This document shows positions 24,943-36,229 of a DNA stretch of 64,000 nucleotides, piece by piece; the first letter of the stretch is position 1, and each line of letters starts with the position of its first letter. The position numbers and the translations under genes were made by a program. The notes beneath the pieces are model-generated. The model saw only the letters and a list, made by a program, of their open reading frames with translations. It searched no databases and was not told the DNA's origin. This DNA is from Bradyrhizobium cajani. GTDB taxonomy: Bacteria > Pseudomonadota > Alphaproteobacteria > Rhizobiales > Xanthobacteraceae. The stretch is from NCBI RefSeq assembly GCF_009759665.1, contig NZ_WQNE01000005.1, forward strand, positions 186,001-250,000, in the 5' to 3' direction.

Positions 24943-25173
24943 CTACGGGCTCAAGAACACCGGGTCGATCCCGACCCCGTGGCCGAGCAGGCCGATCGCC
25001 TGGAGCTGGGCGGCATGGAGGTCGATCTCCACGATGGCGAACAGGGCCAGCAGCACCACTGCGGAGAAGAGGAGCAGCGGGTGAGATGTCTCGCCTTCGC
25101 CCTGCGCGGTGAAGCCCTGAATCGCGCGACGCAGGGAGAAGCTTTGCGGCAATGCTTTCGATTGGATCTGCAT
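24943..25173 (-). CDS. Small single-span membrane protein of unknown function
   Basis: The 76-residue protein reads MQIQSKALPQSFSLRRAIQG, a polar stretch, then one hydrophobic helix (LLLFSAVVLLALFAIVEIDL) and a Gly-rich C-terminus (GLLGHGVGIDPVFLSP). GAGGAAGG precedes ATG 25173; two upstream ATGs in frame are less well placed. It is convergent with the MFS gene with 70 bases between. No family recognised. Confidence 0.55.
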   Translation of the reverse strand: MQIQSKALPQSFSLRRAIQGFTAQGEGETSHPLLLFSAVVLLALFAIVEIDLHAAQLQAIGLLGHGVGIDPVFLSP

Positions 25174-25297
25174 GATGAACCTTCCTCGCCGCGCCATATC
25201 CGTCTGATCTGCGCGACAATGGAATTCTAGCCGCGGCCTCGCCGCCGGCATTGATGCACCGCAAATAGCTGCAGTTGATTTCGAAGGCTTGCCGCCG

Positions 25298-26557
25298 CTA
25301 CCAGATTGCCGCCGCCAGCGCCGCGATCAGGGCGGGCGGCGTCACCAGCAGGCCGAGCTTGAGGAACGGCCAGGCGCCGACCTCGATCTTCTCGCGGCGG
25401 AGCGCGACCAGCCAGAGGATGGTGGCGAGCGAACCTGTCACCGACAGATTGGGGCCGAGGTCGACGCCAATCAGGATGGCGCTGACGACAGGCGCAGGCA
25501 GATGGTCGTTGGCGGCGACCGAGCCTGCGACGAGGCCGACGGGTAGATTGTTGGCGATGTTGTCGGCGAGCGCGGTGGCAATGCCGACGCTCCAGGCGGC
25601 TTTTGTTACGGACTGCTCCACCGCCTGATGCAGCAGCGCGCTGAGCCGCCCGATCACGCCAGTCTTCACTAGCGCCTCGACCATCACAAAGAGCCCTCCG
25701 ACCAGCGGCAGCACGCTCCAGGAGATCGCCTGCAGCACGGGGAGAGGAGATTGGCGGTTGATGAGCAGCACGGCGGCCGCCGTTGCGCTTCCGCAGACGA
25801 AGGTTGGCAGACCCAGCTGCAGATCGAGTGCGGAGGCCCAGATCAGCACGATACCGATGGCGCCAATGCCGTAGGCCGTCAATCGGCCGCCGCGGCCGAG
25901 TTTCGGGTGAGGAACACTCGTTTCGATCGTTTCGTCCTTCAACTCGCGGTGCAGGGCAAGGCGCAGCGCGATATAGGTGAGGCCGATCGAGGCAAGTGAC
26001 GGCAGCGCGAACTGGCGGAGCCACGTTCCGAGATGCGGCATGTTCTTGCCGAAGACCACGAGGTTGGCCGGATTGGAGATCGGCAGCACGAAGCTCGCCG
26101 CGTTGGCAATGAAGGCGCAGACGAACAGATAGGGCAGTGGTTTGGCGCCGGCCGCGCGCGTCGCGGCATAGACGGCGGGCGTCAGCACGATCGCGGTGGC
26201 GTCGTTCGACAGGAGTACTGTCACGAGCGTGCCGACGATATAGATCAGCAGGAACAGCCGCTGCGGCGAGCCTCGTGCATGTTCAACCGCGAACGCGGCG
26301 AGATAGTCGAACAGGCCTTCGAGCCGCGCGAGCTCGGCAATCAGCATCATGCCGATCAGGAAGAGATAGACGTCGACGCCCTTGTCGATGCCGGTGAGCG
26401 CGTCCTGCCACGACAGAAGCCCGAGCAGCACCAGCGCCACGGCGCCAATCACGGCCCAGATCGCCTCGGGCAGGCGAAACGGGCGGATGATGACGCCTGC
26501 GGTCGCGGCGACGATGATGCTCCAGGCCCAGATGGCCTCATGCGGCGCGGCCGGCAC
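25298..26557 (-). CDS. ArsB/CitM-type anion or Na+/H+ membrane transporter
   Basis: The 419-residue membrane protein has about eleven helices and the ion-transporter signature of the ArsB/NhaD group: VLLSNDATAIVLTPAVYAAT, FIANAASFVLPISNPANLVV, VGIATALADNIANNLPVGLV and ILIGVDLGPNLSVTGSLATI. These N-rich re-entrant loops are typical of arsenite and sodium exporters. No ArsR, ArsC or ArsA gene adjoins it, so arsenic specificity is not supported by context. The start is taken as a GTG at 26557, with GAGG seven bases upstream; an in-frame TTG at 26563 is possible. Confidence 0.82.
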   Translation of the reverse strand: MPAAPHEAIWAWSIIVAATAGVIIRPFRLPEAIWAVIGAVALVLLGLLSWQDALTGIDKGVDVYLFLIGMMLIAELARLEGLFDYLAAFAVEHARGSPQRLFLLIYIVGTLVTVLLSNDATAIVLTPAVYAATRAAGAKPLPYLFVCAFIANAASFVLPISNPANLVVFGKNMPHLGTWLRQFALPSLASIGLTYIALRLALHRELKDETIETSVPHPKLGRGGRLTAYGIGAIGIVLIWASALDLQLGLPTFVCGSATAAAVLLINRQSPLPVLQAISWSVLPLVGGLFVMVEALVKTGVIGRLSALLHQAVEQSVTKAAWSVGIATALADNIANNLPVGLVAGSVAANDHLPAPVVSAILIGVDLGPNLSVTGSLATILWLVALRREKIEVGAWPFLKLGLLVTPPALIAALAAAIW

Positions 26558-26639
26558 GTTCAATCCTCGAAGTGAGATGGGTTCATTCGGCAGCGATAGC
26601 CGAAGCTGGCGGTGCTGTCTTCCCCTGCGGGCGGATACC

Positions 26640-27080
26640 TCAAAACTTGACCGCGAGCAGCACGGCGCCGGCACCGATCATGGCGATTCCGAGCCAGCCC
26701 TGCGCGGTCGGGCGCTCGCCGAGAAACGTAAAGGCGAACAGGGCGACTAGGACCACGCTGAGCTTGTCGATCGGCGCGACGAGCGTCGCAGGCCCGAGCT
26801 TCAGCGCGCGGAAATAGCAGAGCCAGGACGCGCCGGTTGCAAGCCCCGACAGCACAAGAAATAGCCAGGTCTTCGGCGAGACCGCCGACGGCACGACGAA
26901 CTGGCCGGTGAAGAACAGGAGAATGGCGAAAGCGAGCAGCACCACGATGGTGCGGATGAAGGTCGCCAGATCTGGATTGATGTTCTCGACGCCGATCTTG
27001 GCGAAGATTGCGGTCAGCGCCGCAAAGCAGGCGGACAGGAGCGCCCAGGTTTGCCAGGCGGAGAGGAGGACGGGTTTCAT
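26640..27080 (-). CDS. Half-size EamA-family transporter
   Basis: The 146-residue protein has five hydrophobic segments: SAWQTWALLSACFAALTAIF, IRTIVVLLAFAILLFFTGQF, WLFLVLSGLATGASWLCYFR, KLSVVLVALFAFTFLGERPT and GWLGIAMIGAGAVLLAVKF. These correspond to a single EamA unit. Full EamA proteins have two units in one chain; single-unit members like this one act as dimers. The substrate is unknown. The start is followed by KPVLLSAWQTW, typical of the group. It lies 83 bases upstream of the ArsB-like gene on the same strand, possibly co-transcribed. Confidence 0.82.
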   Translation of the reverse strand: MKPVLLSAWQTWALLSACFAALTAIFAKIGVENINPDLATFIRTIVVLLAFAILLFFTGQFVVPSAVSPKTWLFLVLSGLATGASWLCYFRALKLGPATLVAPIDKLSVVLVALFAFTFLGERPTAQGWLGIAMIGAGAVLLAVKF

Positions 27081-27144
27081 GGGAATACCTGACGTGTTGC
27101 TTTCGTTCGGCGTTGTGCGGATCGCGGCTTGCCAAGCCCTCCGC

Positions 27145-27262
27145 TGTCGTCCCGGCGAAGGCCGGGACCCATACCGCGGAGTTTATCCTGAGGCACGCAC
27201 GACGTCGGTCTTCGCCAAACACAACCCTGTGGTTATGGGTCCCGGCCTTCGCCGGGACGACA
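27145..27262. repeat. Intergenic element with 29-bp perfect inverted repeat
   Basis: The arms at 27145-27173 and 27234-27262 are perfect complements of 29 bases, each carrying an internal small palindrome (GGCGAAGGCC type). The 60-base middle is unrelated. This is the familiar Bradyrhizobium intergenic repeat (TCGTCCCGGC... type). Located between EamA and PAS-kinase genes, it may fold into a long RNA hairpin. Confidence 0.8.
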
Positions 27263-27268
27263 AGGAAC

Positions 27269-29734
27269 TCACCGCGCCATCGAAAGCTTCTCCGTGATCG
27301 CCTTGCGCAAAATTCGTGACAGCGACTCCACGGAATACGGCTTCTGAATCAGCTCGAAACCGCGATGGGCGTTCTCGGCGAGCACGTTGCTGTAGCCAGA
27401 GGTGAGCACGACGGGGAGGCCCGGATAGTGCTCTCGGATGATGCCGGCGAGCTCGACGCCGTTCATGCCGGGCATGATGACGTCGGAGAAGACGAGGTCG
27501 ACGGCGAATTCGTTCTCGCCGAGGATGGCGAGCGCCGCATTGGCGTTGGCGACGCGGCGGACGACATAGCCGAGATCTTCCAGAAGCTCGGTCGAGAACT
27601 GACCGACATCGTCATTGTCTTCGACCACGAGCACGCGATAGCCGCGCCCCGTGGCGAGGGCTTCGTGCGTCAGCGCCGCGGCTTCCTTGTCGGTTGCCGG
27701 GCTCTGCGCCTGCGGCAGATAGATGGTGAAGGTCGCGCCTTGCCCGGGCACGCTCGTCACCGCGATGTCGCCCTCAGACTGTTTTGCGAAGCCGAAGGCC
27801 TGGCTGAGGCCGAGGCCGGTGCCCTTGCCGACTTCCTTGGTTGTGAAGAACGGCTCGAAGATCGAGTCGAGATGTTCGGGCGCGATGCCGCTGCCGGTAT
27901 CGGCGACCGATATGGCGACGTAGTCGCCGCCGCGCGCCGACTGCGCACGCAGGCTCGGAATGCCTCGGATCTTGCGTACCGCGATGATCAGCCGGCCTTC
28001 GCCCTCCATGGCGTCGCGGGCGTTGATGGCGAGGTTGATCAGCGCGGTCTCGAACTGGGCGATGTCGGCCACGGTGAAGCAGTCGGTATCCTCGACCTCG
28101 ACCGCGATCTCGATGCGGCCGCCGACCAGCGGCCGGATCAGTTGCGCGACGCCCTCGACCTGGCTGCCGACGTTGAAGATCTGCGGTTTCAGCGGCTGCC
28201 GCCGCGCGAACGCCAGGAGCTGCGCCGTCAGCTTGGAGGCGCGCTCGACCGTGTCGGAGATGGCGTCGACATAGCGGCGGCGGCGCTCCTCCGGCAGCTC
28301 GCGCCGGCGCAGGAAGTCGGTGGCCGAGCGGATGATGGTGAGCAGGTTGTTGAAGTCGTGCGCGACACCGCCGGTGAGCTGTCCGATCGCCTCCATCTTC
28401 TGCGACTGCCGCAGCGCTTCCTCGCCGCGGCGGCGCTCCGTGATGTCGACGGCCTCGGGCACGGCGCCGGTGATGTTGCCGTGGCGGTCGAGCACCGGGC
28501 GCATGCCGAATTCGAAATCGCGCTCGCCGATCGGAAGGCGCAGGCGCATCTCCAGCCGCACCGCTTCGCCCTTGAGCACGGTCTGGAACGCCTCGCGTAC
28601 GACGGCGCTCATGCCGTCTGTCGCGCAGAACCAGGGCGTCTCCCACAACGGCTTTCCGATCACATCTGAAGAACTCGCCTTGATGCCGTCCAGCGCGGTC
28701 TTGTTGGCGTAAAGCAGCTCGCCCCTGAGATTGACCAGGCCCTGATACTGATTGCTGGTCTCCAGGATCGCGCGCAGCCGCGCCTCGTTGGATTCGAGCT
28801 CGGCGGTGCGCTGAGTGATGCGCTCTTCCAGCGTCTCGTTGAGCCGCCTGAGTTCGATCTCAGCCTGCTTGGCGGCCGTGACGTCATGGGCGACGCCGAT
28901 GAAGCCGATATGCTTGCCGGTCGGATCCCAGCGCGGCTGTGACTCCGAACGCAGCCAGCGCCATTCGCCGCTGGCGTTCTTGTAGCGCGCCTCCAGCACG
29001 AAGGGCTTTAGCGAGGCTTCACCCTGGACCGACTGCTGCAACACATGGGGGAGGTCGTCGGGATGCAGCACCTTGCGCCAGTCGAAGTCGATGGCCTGGT
29101 CATAAGGCAGGCCGACGAAGTCCACGTAGGCCTGGTTGGCGAAGCTACGCTTGCGGTCGAGCTTGGTCACCCAGATCGGCACCGGCGCGCTGTCGGCGAT
29201 CAGCCGGAAGCGATCCTCGCTCTCGCGCAGCGTCTCGCGCGCGAGCATCTGGTCGGTGATGTCGATATGGGCGCCGACGAGGCGGATGGCGCGGCCACCC
29301 TTGTCGCGCTCGATCTTGGCAACGACGCGGATCCAGCGGGTCTCGCCGTCGCTGGGACGGATGATGCGGTATTCGGCGGTGTAGTCTTCGCTCGTTCCGG
29401 CGAGAGCCTCGAAGAAATGGTTGACGGTCGCGTCGCGATCGTCGGGATGAATGCGATTGACCCAGTCCTCGTGCGACTCATCGGCGGCCTCGGGCGGAAG
29501 GCCGTGGATCATCAGATATTCGGGTGAGCGGCGGTTCTTGAAGCCCTCTCGGAAGTCGACCTCGACGCCGCCGACCTTGCCGATGCGCTGGATGCGCGCG
29601 AGTTCGGCCTCGCGCTCCTGGAGTGCGCGATAGGCGTTGTCGCGCTCGCGTGCGACGTCTTCGAGGTGCTGGCGCAGCCTTTCGGCGGCGATGGTCTCGG
29701 GCAAAGGATTGTTCAAGGCGTCGGCCGTTGTCAT
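27269..29734 (-). CDS. PAS-domain hybrid sensor histidine kinase
   Basis: The 821-residue soluble kinase contains a short coiled coil (about residues 15-45), three PAS/PAC regions (about 50-170, 172-290, 320-440; for example VGAHIDITDQMLARETLRES, IGFIGVAHDVTAAKQAEIEL), a HisKA helix with His459 ([11 protein letters not shown]), a HATPase_c domain ([41 protein letters not shown]) and a C-terminal receiver (LVVEDNDDVGQFSTELLEDL, DLVFSDVIMPGMNG, IQKPYSVESL). No membrane helix is present, so it senses a cytoplasmic cue. Its promoter region matches the EcfG general-stress consensus exactly. ATG 29734 is preferred over a GTG four codons upstream. The closest relative in the window is the kinase at 34557-36077. 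Confidence 0.9.
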   Translation of the reverse strand: MTTADALNNPLPETIAAERLRQHLEDVARERDNAYRALQEREAELARIQRIGKVGGVEVDFREGFKNRRSPEYLMIHGLPPEAADESHEDWVNRIHPDDRDATVNHFFEALAGTSEDYTAEYRIIRPSDGETRWIRVVAKIERDKGGRAIRLVGAHIDITDQMLARETLRESEDRFRLIADSAPVPIWVTKLDRKRSFANQAYVDFVGLPYDQAIDFDWRKVLHPDDLPHVLQQSVQGEASLKPFVLEARYKNASGEWRWLRSESQPRWDPTGKHIGFIGVAHDVTAAKQAEIELRRLNETLEERITQRTAELESNEARLRAILETSNQYQGLVNLRGELLYANKTALDGIKASSSDVIGKPLWETPWFCATDGMSAVVREAFQTVLKGEAVRLEMRLRLPIGERDFEFGMRPVLDRHGNITGAVPEAVDITERRRGEEALRQSQKMEAIGQLTGGVAHDFNNLLTIIRSATDFLRRRELPEERRRRYVDAISDTVERASKLTAQLLAFARRQPLKPQIFNVGSQVEGVAQLIRPLVGGRIEIAVEVEDTDCFTVADIAQFETALINLAINARDAMEGEGRLIIAVRKIRGIPSLRAQSARGGDYVAISVADTGSGIAPEHLDSIFEPFFTTKEVGKGTGLGLSQAFGFAKQSEGDIAVTSVPGQGATFTIYLPQAQSPATDKEAAALTHEALATGRGYRVLVVEDNDDVGQFSTELLEDLGYVVRRVANANAALAILGENEFAVDLVFSDVIMPGMNGVELAGIIREHYPGLPVVLTSGYSNVLAENAHRGFELIQKPYSVESLSRILRKAITEKLSMAR

Positions 29735-29848
29735 GCGGGTGCGCACGTGCCGGACCGATATTCACACAGACGGAGCGTGATGGCCATTGCTCAAAGAGGG
29801 ATATGCGGGGAAAGACGCCACCGAATGGGCTGTGGCGGGTATGAACGA

Positions 29849-29873
29849 AACGCCGGGTCTGGCAATTTGTTCC
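29849..29873 (-). promoter_or_regulatory. EcfG-type general-stress promoter for the PAS kinase
   Basis: Read leftward, GGAAC (29873-29869), a 16-base spacer and CGTT (29852-29849) match the sigma EcfG consensus GGAAC-N16/17-CGTT of Bradyrhizobium and relatives. The start codon lies about 115 bases downstream. The same sequence arrangement precedes the second PAS kinase. Confidence 0.65.
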
Positions 29874-29960
29874 TGACATTGGAACGATGAGCCCGCGGAT
29901 GAGTCTTTGCGAGGCATCGGACTCGCATTCATAAAACTCCCTTGCCGAAGAGGCTAAATC

Positions 29961-31031
29961 TTGAAGCTCTTTGTCTGCCAGGCCTGCGGCAACGTCCTCT
30001 ATTTCGAGAACCGCGCCTGCGAACGCTGCGGCCACCGGGTCGCCTTCCTGCCGGAGAAGGAGACGATGTCGGCGATCGAGGCCGACGCGGAGGGTTGGAC
30101 GACGCTGGCCGACAGGGGCAAGGGCCGCATGCTCTGCCGCAATGCCGAGTACGACGCCTGCAACTGGCTGACGGACACAGGCGAGACCACCGGCTATTGC
30201 CGTGCCTGTCGTCACAACGGGACGGTGCCGAACCTGTCGGATCAGGCACAGCTCGCCGGCTGGCGCGAGCTTGAGGTGGCAAAGCACCGGCTGTTCTATT
30301 CCCTGATCCGCTGGAAGCTTCCGCTCCAGACCCGGCAGAACGATCCTGCGCATGGCCTGATCTTCAATTTCCTCGCCGACGATCCGAACAGCGGAGAGAA
30401 GGTCATGACCGGCCATGACAACGGCCTGATCACGATCGCGCTCACCGAGGCCGATGACATCGAGCGCGAGCGACGCAGACTGGAGATGGGCGAGCCTTAT
30501 CGCACGCTGCTCGGGCATTTCCGCCACGAGGTCGGACACTACTTCTGGGACGTGCTGGTGCGCGAGGGCGGCAGGTTGGACGAATGCCGCGCCGTGTTCG
30601 GTGACGATTCGACCGACTACGGCCAGGCGTTGCAGCGCCATTATGCCGAAGGCGCGCCGCCGGACTGGCAGCAGAACTTCGTCTCGGCCTACGCGACGAC
30701 GCATCCGTGGGAGGACTTCGCCGAGACCTGGGCGCACTATCTCCACATCGTCGACACGCTGGAGATGGCCGCCGAGTTCGGCATGGAAGTGCGCCCCAAG
30801 GTCGACCGCGACGGGGAGTTGACGGCGCGCATCCGCTTCAACCCGTATGAGGCCAGGGACGTGCAGGCGCTGGTCAACGCATGGCTGCCCTTCACCTTCG
30901 CCATGAACAGCGTCAACCGCGCCATGGGTCTGCGCGACCTCTATCCCTTCATCCTGTCGCCCGCCGTGGTCGCCAAACTGGGCTTCGTTCACGGCCTCGT
31001 CCGGGACGTGGCCAAGGCCGGAAAGCCGTAA
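29961..31031 (+). CDS. Putative zinc-binding peptidase with zinc-ribbon N-terminus
   Basis: The 356-residue protein begins with zinc-ribbon pairs C6-x2-C9 and C20-x2-C23, then further Cys at 59, 67, 80 and 83 (GYCRAC). A metallopeptidase-like motif H189-E-x2-H193 (HFRHEVGHYFWD) is followed by the downstream segment HPWEDFAETWAHYLHI, giving a possible third ligand. This is the DUF2248/zinc-binding metallopeptidase family of unknown substrate. The start is a TTG at 29961 with GAAGAGGC upstream; no ATG fits. It diverges from the EcfG-promoted kinase, and its own promoter is unclear. Cytoplasmic location is likely because no signal peptide is present. Confidence 0.83.
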   Translation: MKLFVCQACGNVLYFENRACERCGHRVAFLPEKETMSAIEADAEGWTTLADRGKGRMLCRNAEYDACNWLTDTGETTGYCRACRHNGTVPNLSDQAQLAGWRELEVAKHRLFYSLIRWKLPLQTRQNDPAHGLIFNFLADDPNSGEKVMTGHDNGLITIALTEADDIERERRRLEMGEPYRTLLGHFRHEVGHYFWDVLVREGGRLDECRAVFGDDSTDYGQALQRHYAEGAPPDWQQNFVSAYATTHPWEDFAETWAHYLHIVDTLEMAAEFGMEVRPKVDRDGELTARIRFNPYEARDVQALVNAWLPFTFAMNSVNRAMGLRDLYPFILSPAVVAKLGFVHGLVRDVAKAGKP

Positions 31032-31207
31032 GCCGTCCCAAGGGGTTGCCAAGCCCGTTCCGGTCTTGCGCTGGTACGCCAGAAGGCCCGGATTTAGACC
31101 GTTGCCTCCGGCCGATTTTGATGTACCACGGGAGCCACACGGCCCATTCCCATAGGCCCCAACGGCCAGGGGAGGGGTCCCGCCCAAGGTCGAGACTCAA
31201 AAAAAGC

Positions 31208-33223
<2,016 letters not shown>

Positions 33224-33256
33224 GTGTGAATGGGGCGGGCGGTCCGTCCTCAAGCG

Positions 33257-33345
33257 CCGTCATTGCGAGGAGCCCTTGCGACGAAGCAATCCAGACTGTC
33301 TCCGCGGATGCGTTCTGGATTGCTTCGCTTCGCTCGCAATGACGG
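33257..33345. repeat. Intergenic inverted-repeat element
   Basis: CCGTCATTGCGAG (33257-33269) is the reverse complement of CTCGCAATGACGG (33333-33345). Inside, GAAGCAATCCAGA and TCTGGATTGCTTC form a second pair. This is a well-known rhizobial intergenic repeat type (CGTCATTGCGAG). It separates pccA from the next gene. Confidence 0.8.
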
Positions 33346-33387
33346 AGATCGGGGAGACCGCGTCAATCCCCAGAGAGAGACAGCACC

Positions 33388-34254
33388 ATGGCCTTCCGTT
33401 CCCGCCGCGAGAAACTTCGCTTCATCCTGTCGGGCCGGACTTGCGTCCATCCCGGTTCGGTCTATGACGCCATCTCGATCCGCATCGCCGAGGATCTCGG
33501 CTTTCCGCTCGGCATGTTCGGCGGCTCGGTGGCATCGCTTGCCGTGCTCGGCGATCCCGATGTCACGCTGATCACACTCACCGAGCTTGCCGAGCAGATG
33601 CGGCGGATGTCGCGCGCCTCCGCGCTCCCCGTGCTGGTCGATGCCGATCACGGCTATGGCAATGCGCTCAATGTGCGCCGCACGGTGCAGGAGCTGGAGA
33701 CAGCGGGCGCGGCCGGCCTCACCATCGAGGACACGCTGCTGCCGGCCGCTTTCGGCGAGGCCAGGACGCAGCTGATCTCGCTCGAAGAAGGCGTCGGCAA
33801 GATGAAGGCGGCGCTCGATGGCCGCGGCGATTCTTCGCTCGTCATCATGGGCCGCACCGGAGCTGCCTCGATCACTTCGATCGAGGATGCGATCCGCCGC
33901 GCCAAAGCTTATGAGGCGACCGGTGTCGATGCGCTGTTCTTCACCGGCATCAAGTCGCGCGCCGAGCTCGAGGCCGTCGCGGCGTCAACCCATCTTCCAA
34001 TCGTGCTCGGTGGCGCGCCGGAGGAACTGAACGCGATCGACTATCTTGCGGGGCACCGCGTGCGCATCGCGCTTCAGGGCCACGCGCCGATCGCGGCGGC
34101 GACGCGGGCCGTCTATGACACGCTCAAGGCGCTGCGCGAGGGCGCGCCGCCGAAGACTCTCGGAGGCCTTGCCTCACCGGAATTGACCAGTCGCGTGATG
34201 CGGGAGGTCGAGGTGAAGGCGCGCAGCGCCGCTTTTCTCGGACCGAAGACATGA
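33388..34254 (+). CDS. Isocitrate lyase/PEP mutase superfamily enzyme, oxaloacetate decarboxylase-like
   Basis: The 288-residue enzyme has the ICL/PEP-mutase TIM barrel: [20 protein letters not shown], metal-binding loop [57 protein letters not shown]. The sequence lacks the KKCGH cysteine motif of isocitrate and methylisocitrate lyases. It resembles PA4872-type oxaloacetate decarboxylases, which turn oxaloacetate into pyruvate and CO2. Its stop overlaps the acylphosphatase start by four bases (ATGA), so the two are co-translated. It sits downstream of pccA but is separated by a repeat element; a shared pathway is not shown. Confidence 0.85.
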   Translation: MAFRSRREKLRFILSGRTCVHPGSVYDAISIRIAEDLGFPLGMFGGSVASLAVLGDPDVTLITLTELAEQMRRMSRASALPVLVDADHGYGNALNVRRTVQELETAGAAGLTIEDTLLPAAFGEARTQLISLEEGVGKMKAALDGRGDSSLVIMGRTGAASITSIEDAIRRAKAYEATGVDALFFTGIKSRAELEAVAASTHLPIVLGGAPEELNAIDYLAGHRVRIALQGHAPIAAATRAVYDTLKALREGAPPKTLGGLASPELTSRVMREVEVKARSAAFLGPKT

Positions 34255-34550
34255 GCAGGGCAATCCTCCAGGTCATGATCCGCGGCCGGGTGCAAGGCGT
34301 CGGTTACCGCGCCTGGGTCGAGTACCAGGCCACCGCCAGCGGCCTCGAAGGCTGGGTCCGCAACCGCCGCGACGGCAGCGTCGAGGCGGTGTTCGCGGGC
34401 GCGCCCAAGCATGTCGCCGACATGGTCGCACTGTGTCGCCACGGCCCGCCGTCGGCGCGAGTCGACAGCGTCACCAGCGAGACCGCTGCTGCGGATGAAC
34501 TGAACCTGCGCAGGGCAGGGGAAGCCTTCTCGGTATTGCCGACGGTGTAG
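34251..34550 (+). CDS. acyP: Acylphosphatase
   Basis: The 99-residue protein is a complete acylphosphatase: phosphate-binding loop [17 protein letters not shown] with the catalytic Arg (near residue 20), and [20 protein letters not shown] with the catalytic Asn near residue 38. The enzyme hydrolyses carboxyl-phosphate bonds in the cytoplasm. ATG overlaps the preceding stop (ATGA). Length and motifs match the family exactly. The C-terminal segment (VLPTV) follows normal length. Confidence 0.93.
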   Translation: MSRAILQVMIRGRVQGVGYRAWVEYQATASGLEGWVRNRRDGSVEAVFAGAPKHVADMVALCRHGPPSARVDSVTSETAAADELNLRRAGEAFSVLPTV

Positions 34551-34556
34551 GTGCGA

Positions 34557-36077
34557 TCACCGCGGCAGCTTGGCGATCGCCTCGCTGAGCTCGTGGATCT
34601 CGTAGGGCTTGCGCAGGATCGGGAAATCGCCCCGCACGCCGGCGGCGACCTCGCTGTAGCCGGTGGCAAGCAGGATCGGCAGGCCCGGGCGGATCTGGCG
34701 CAGGTGCTGGGCGAGGCTGAGCCCGTCCATCTTGCCGGGCATGACGATGTCCGAGAACACGAAGTCGACGCCGTTCTTCTCGATCTCGCGCAACGCGGCT
34801 TCGGCATCGGCAACCCTGCGCACGCTGTAGCCGAGCTGTTCCAGCAGGCCAACGCTGACGGATGCGACGTCGGGATTGTCCTCGACCAGCAGCACCGTGC
34901 CGCTGCCGCTGAACGGCGATCCTCCCCCCGTCTCGCGCGAAGGCACGTCTTCCCCGCGCGGCAGGAGAATGGTGAAGGTGGTCCCCTTGCCGAGCTCGCT
35001 CGCGACCTTGATCGTGCCGCCGGCCTGATGAGCGAAGCCGTGCACCTGGGAGAGGCCGAGGCCCGTGCCTTTTCCGATCGGCTTGGTCGTGAAGAACGGC
35101 TCGAAGATCTTGTCGAGGACGTCGTCGGGAATGCCGAGCCCGGTATCGGCGACATCGATCGCGACGAAGTCGCCGGCGAGGGATGGCTCGTCGAGCACCG
35201 TGTTGTGCGCCCCGATCGTCACCGTGCCGCCGTCGGGCATCGCATCGCGGGCATTGATGACGAGGTTGAGCAGCGCGGTTTCGAGCTCGGAGACGTCAGC
35301 CTTGATGTGCCAGACGTCGCGGTCGATGTCGAGGACGAGACGCACGGAGCTGCCGACGCCGGCGTCGAGCACGTCGCGGATTGCTGCGATGCGCTCGGCA
35401 AAGTTGATCGCCTGCGGGTTGACGCTCTGCCGCCGCGCGAAGGTGAGGAGCTGGTTGGTCAGCGCTGCGCCGCGCCTGGTGGCGGTCTCGATGGCAGAGA
35501 TCGCGCGCTGAAGCTTGGCCTCGTCGTCGGCCGCCCTCTTCAGCATGTGGAGGCTGCCGCTGATGATCATCAGGAGGTTGTTGAAGTCGTGGGCGATCCC
35601 GCCGGTGAGCTGGCCGAGCGCGTCGAACTTCTGGGATTCGGCGAGCTGCTTCTGCATCGCCTCGAGCTTGATCTGGGTATTGCGGCGTTCGGTGATGTCG
35701 CGGGTGATCTTGGCGAAGCCGACCAGCTCGCCGTCCTCGTAGATCGGATCGATCACCACGCTGGCCCAGAAGAACGTGCCGTCCTTGCGGACGCGCCAGC
35801 CTTCCTCCTCGTAGCGGCCCTTTTCCCGCGCGATCCCCAGCGCCCGCGCGGGCTTGCCGTTGGCGCGGTCGGTCTCGGTGTAGAAGCGGGAAAAATGCTG
35901 GCCGAGGATCTCTTCGGGCGAATAGCCCTTGATGCGCTCGCCGCCGATATTCCAGCTCGTGATGATCCCGGCGGGATCGAGCATGTAAAGGGCGTAGTCC
36001 GCAACGCCTTCAACCAACAGCCGGAAACTGCGCTCGCTCTCGAACAAGTCTCTCTGCTGACTGGACTTTTTTACCAT
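34557..36077 (-). CDS. PAS-domain hybrid sensor histidine kinase
   Basis: The 506-residue soluble kinase has one PAS domain (about residues 12-130: [40 protein letters not shown]), a HisKA helix with His163 ([11 protein letters not shown]), HATPase_c ([52 protein letters not shown]) and a C-terminal receiver ([46 protein letters not shown]). The start at 36077 yields a canonical N-terminus; in-frame codons further upstream cross the promoter. It shares domain order and many residues with the kinase at 27269, and both have an EcfG-type promoter. It probably feeds a stress-related phosphorelay; its partner is not in the window. Confidence 0.9.
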   Translation of the reverse strand: MVKKSSQQRDLFESERSFRLLVEGVADYALYMLDPAGIITSWNIGGERIKGYSPEEILGQHFSRFYTETDRANGKPARALGIAREKGRYEEEGWRVRKDGTFFWASVVIDPIYEDGELVGFAKITRDITERRNTQIKLEAMQKQLAESQKFDALGQLTGGIAHDFNNLLMIISGSLHMLKRAADDEAKLQRAISAIETATRRGAALTNQLLTFARRQSVNPQAINFAERIAAIRDVLDAGVGSSVRLVLDIDRDVWHIKADVSELETALLNLVINARDAMPDGGTVTIGAHNTVLDEPSLAGDFVAIDVADTGLGIPDDVLDKIFEPFFTTKPIGKGTGLGLSQVHGFAHQAGGTIKVASELGKGTTFTILLPRGEDVPSRETGGGSPFSGSGTVLLVEDNPDVASVSVGLLEQLGYSVRRVADAEAALREIEKNGVDFVFSDIVMPGKMDGLSLAQHLRQIRPGLPILLATGYSEVAAGVRGDFPILRKPYEIHELSEAIAKLPR

Positions 36078-36103
36078 TCCGGGACCCCGCCTCGACCGGG
36101 GCA

Positions 36104-36128
36104 AACGTGGCACGCCGCAGATTGTTCC
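36104..36128 (-). promoter_or_regulatory. EcfG-type general-stress promoter for the second PAS kinase
   Basis: Read leftward, GGAAC (36128-36124), 16 bases and CGTT (36107-36104) match the EcfG consensus. The kinase start lies 27 bases downstream of the -10 element, a plausible short leader. A GTTCC-N8-GGAAC inverted arrangement surrounds the -35, as it does at 29869. Confidence 0.7.
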
Positions 36129-36184
36129 CTGATCTTGGAACATATTTAGGCAAATATCGGGGGCGGTATGCAGGTCAAGCGGCC

Positions 36185-36229
36185 TTGACAGACGAGCGGT
36201 CGTATCAGATATTTCTGTCATGACAGAAA
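36185..36229 (+). promoter_or_regulatory. Promoter plus palindromic operator over the start codon of a MarR/GbsR gene
   Basis: TTGACA (36185-36190), 17-base spacer, GATATT (36208-36213): a near-consensus sigma-70 promoter. The perfect 18-base palindrome TTTCTGTCATGACAGAAA (36212-36229) overlaps the -10 box and contains the ATG at 36220. Transcription is predicted to start at or beside that ATG, so the mRNA is probably leaderless and autorepressed. Confidence 0.68.

Noticed and set aside
25298..26557. Arsenite exporter assignment for the ArsB-like gene
   Set aside because: The family includes many Na+ and anion transporters and no ars gene adjoins it.
29883..29910. Rightward EcfG promoter for the zinc peptidase
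   Set aside because: GGAAC is present in that direction but no CGTT lies 16-17 bases downstream.
29478..31187. A 569-codon minus-strand frame across the zinc peptidase
   Set aside because: It is antisense to two well-supported genes and lacks protein-like features; typical of high-GC reading-frame overlap.
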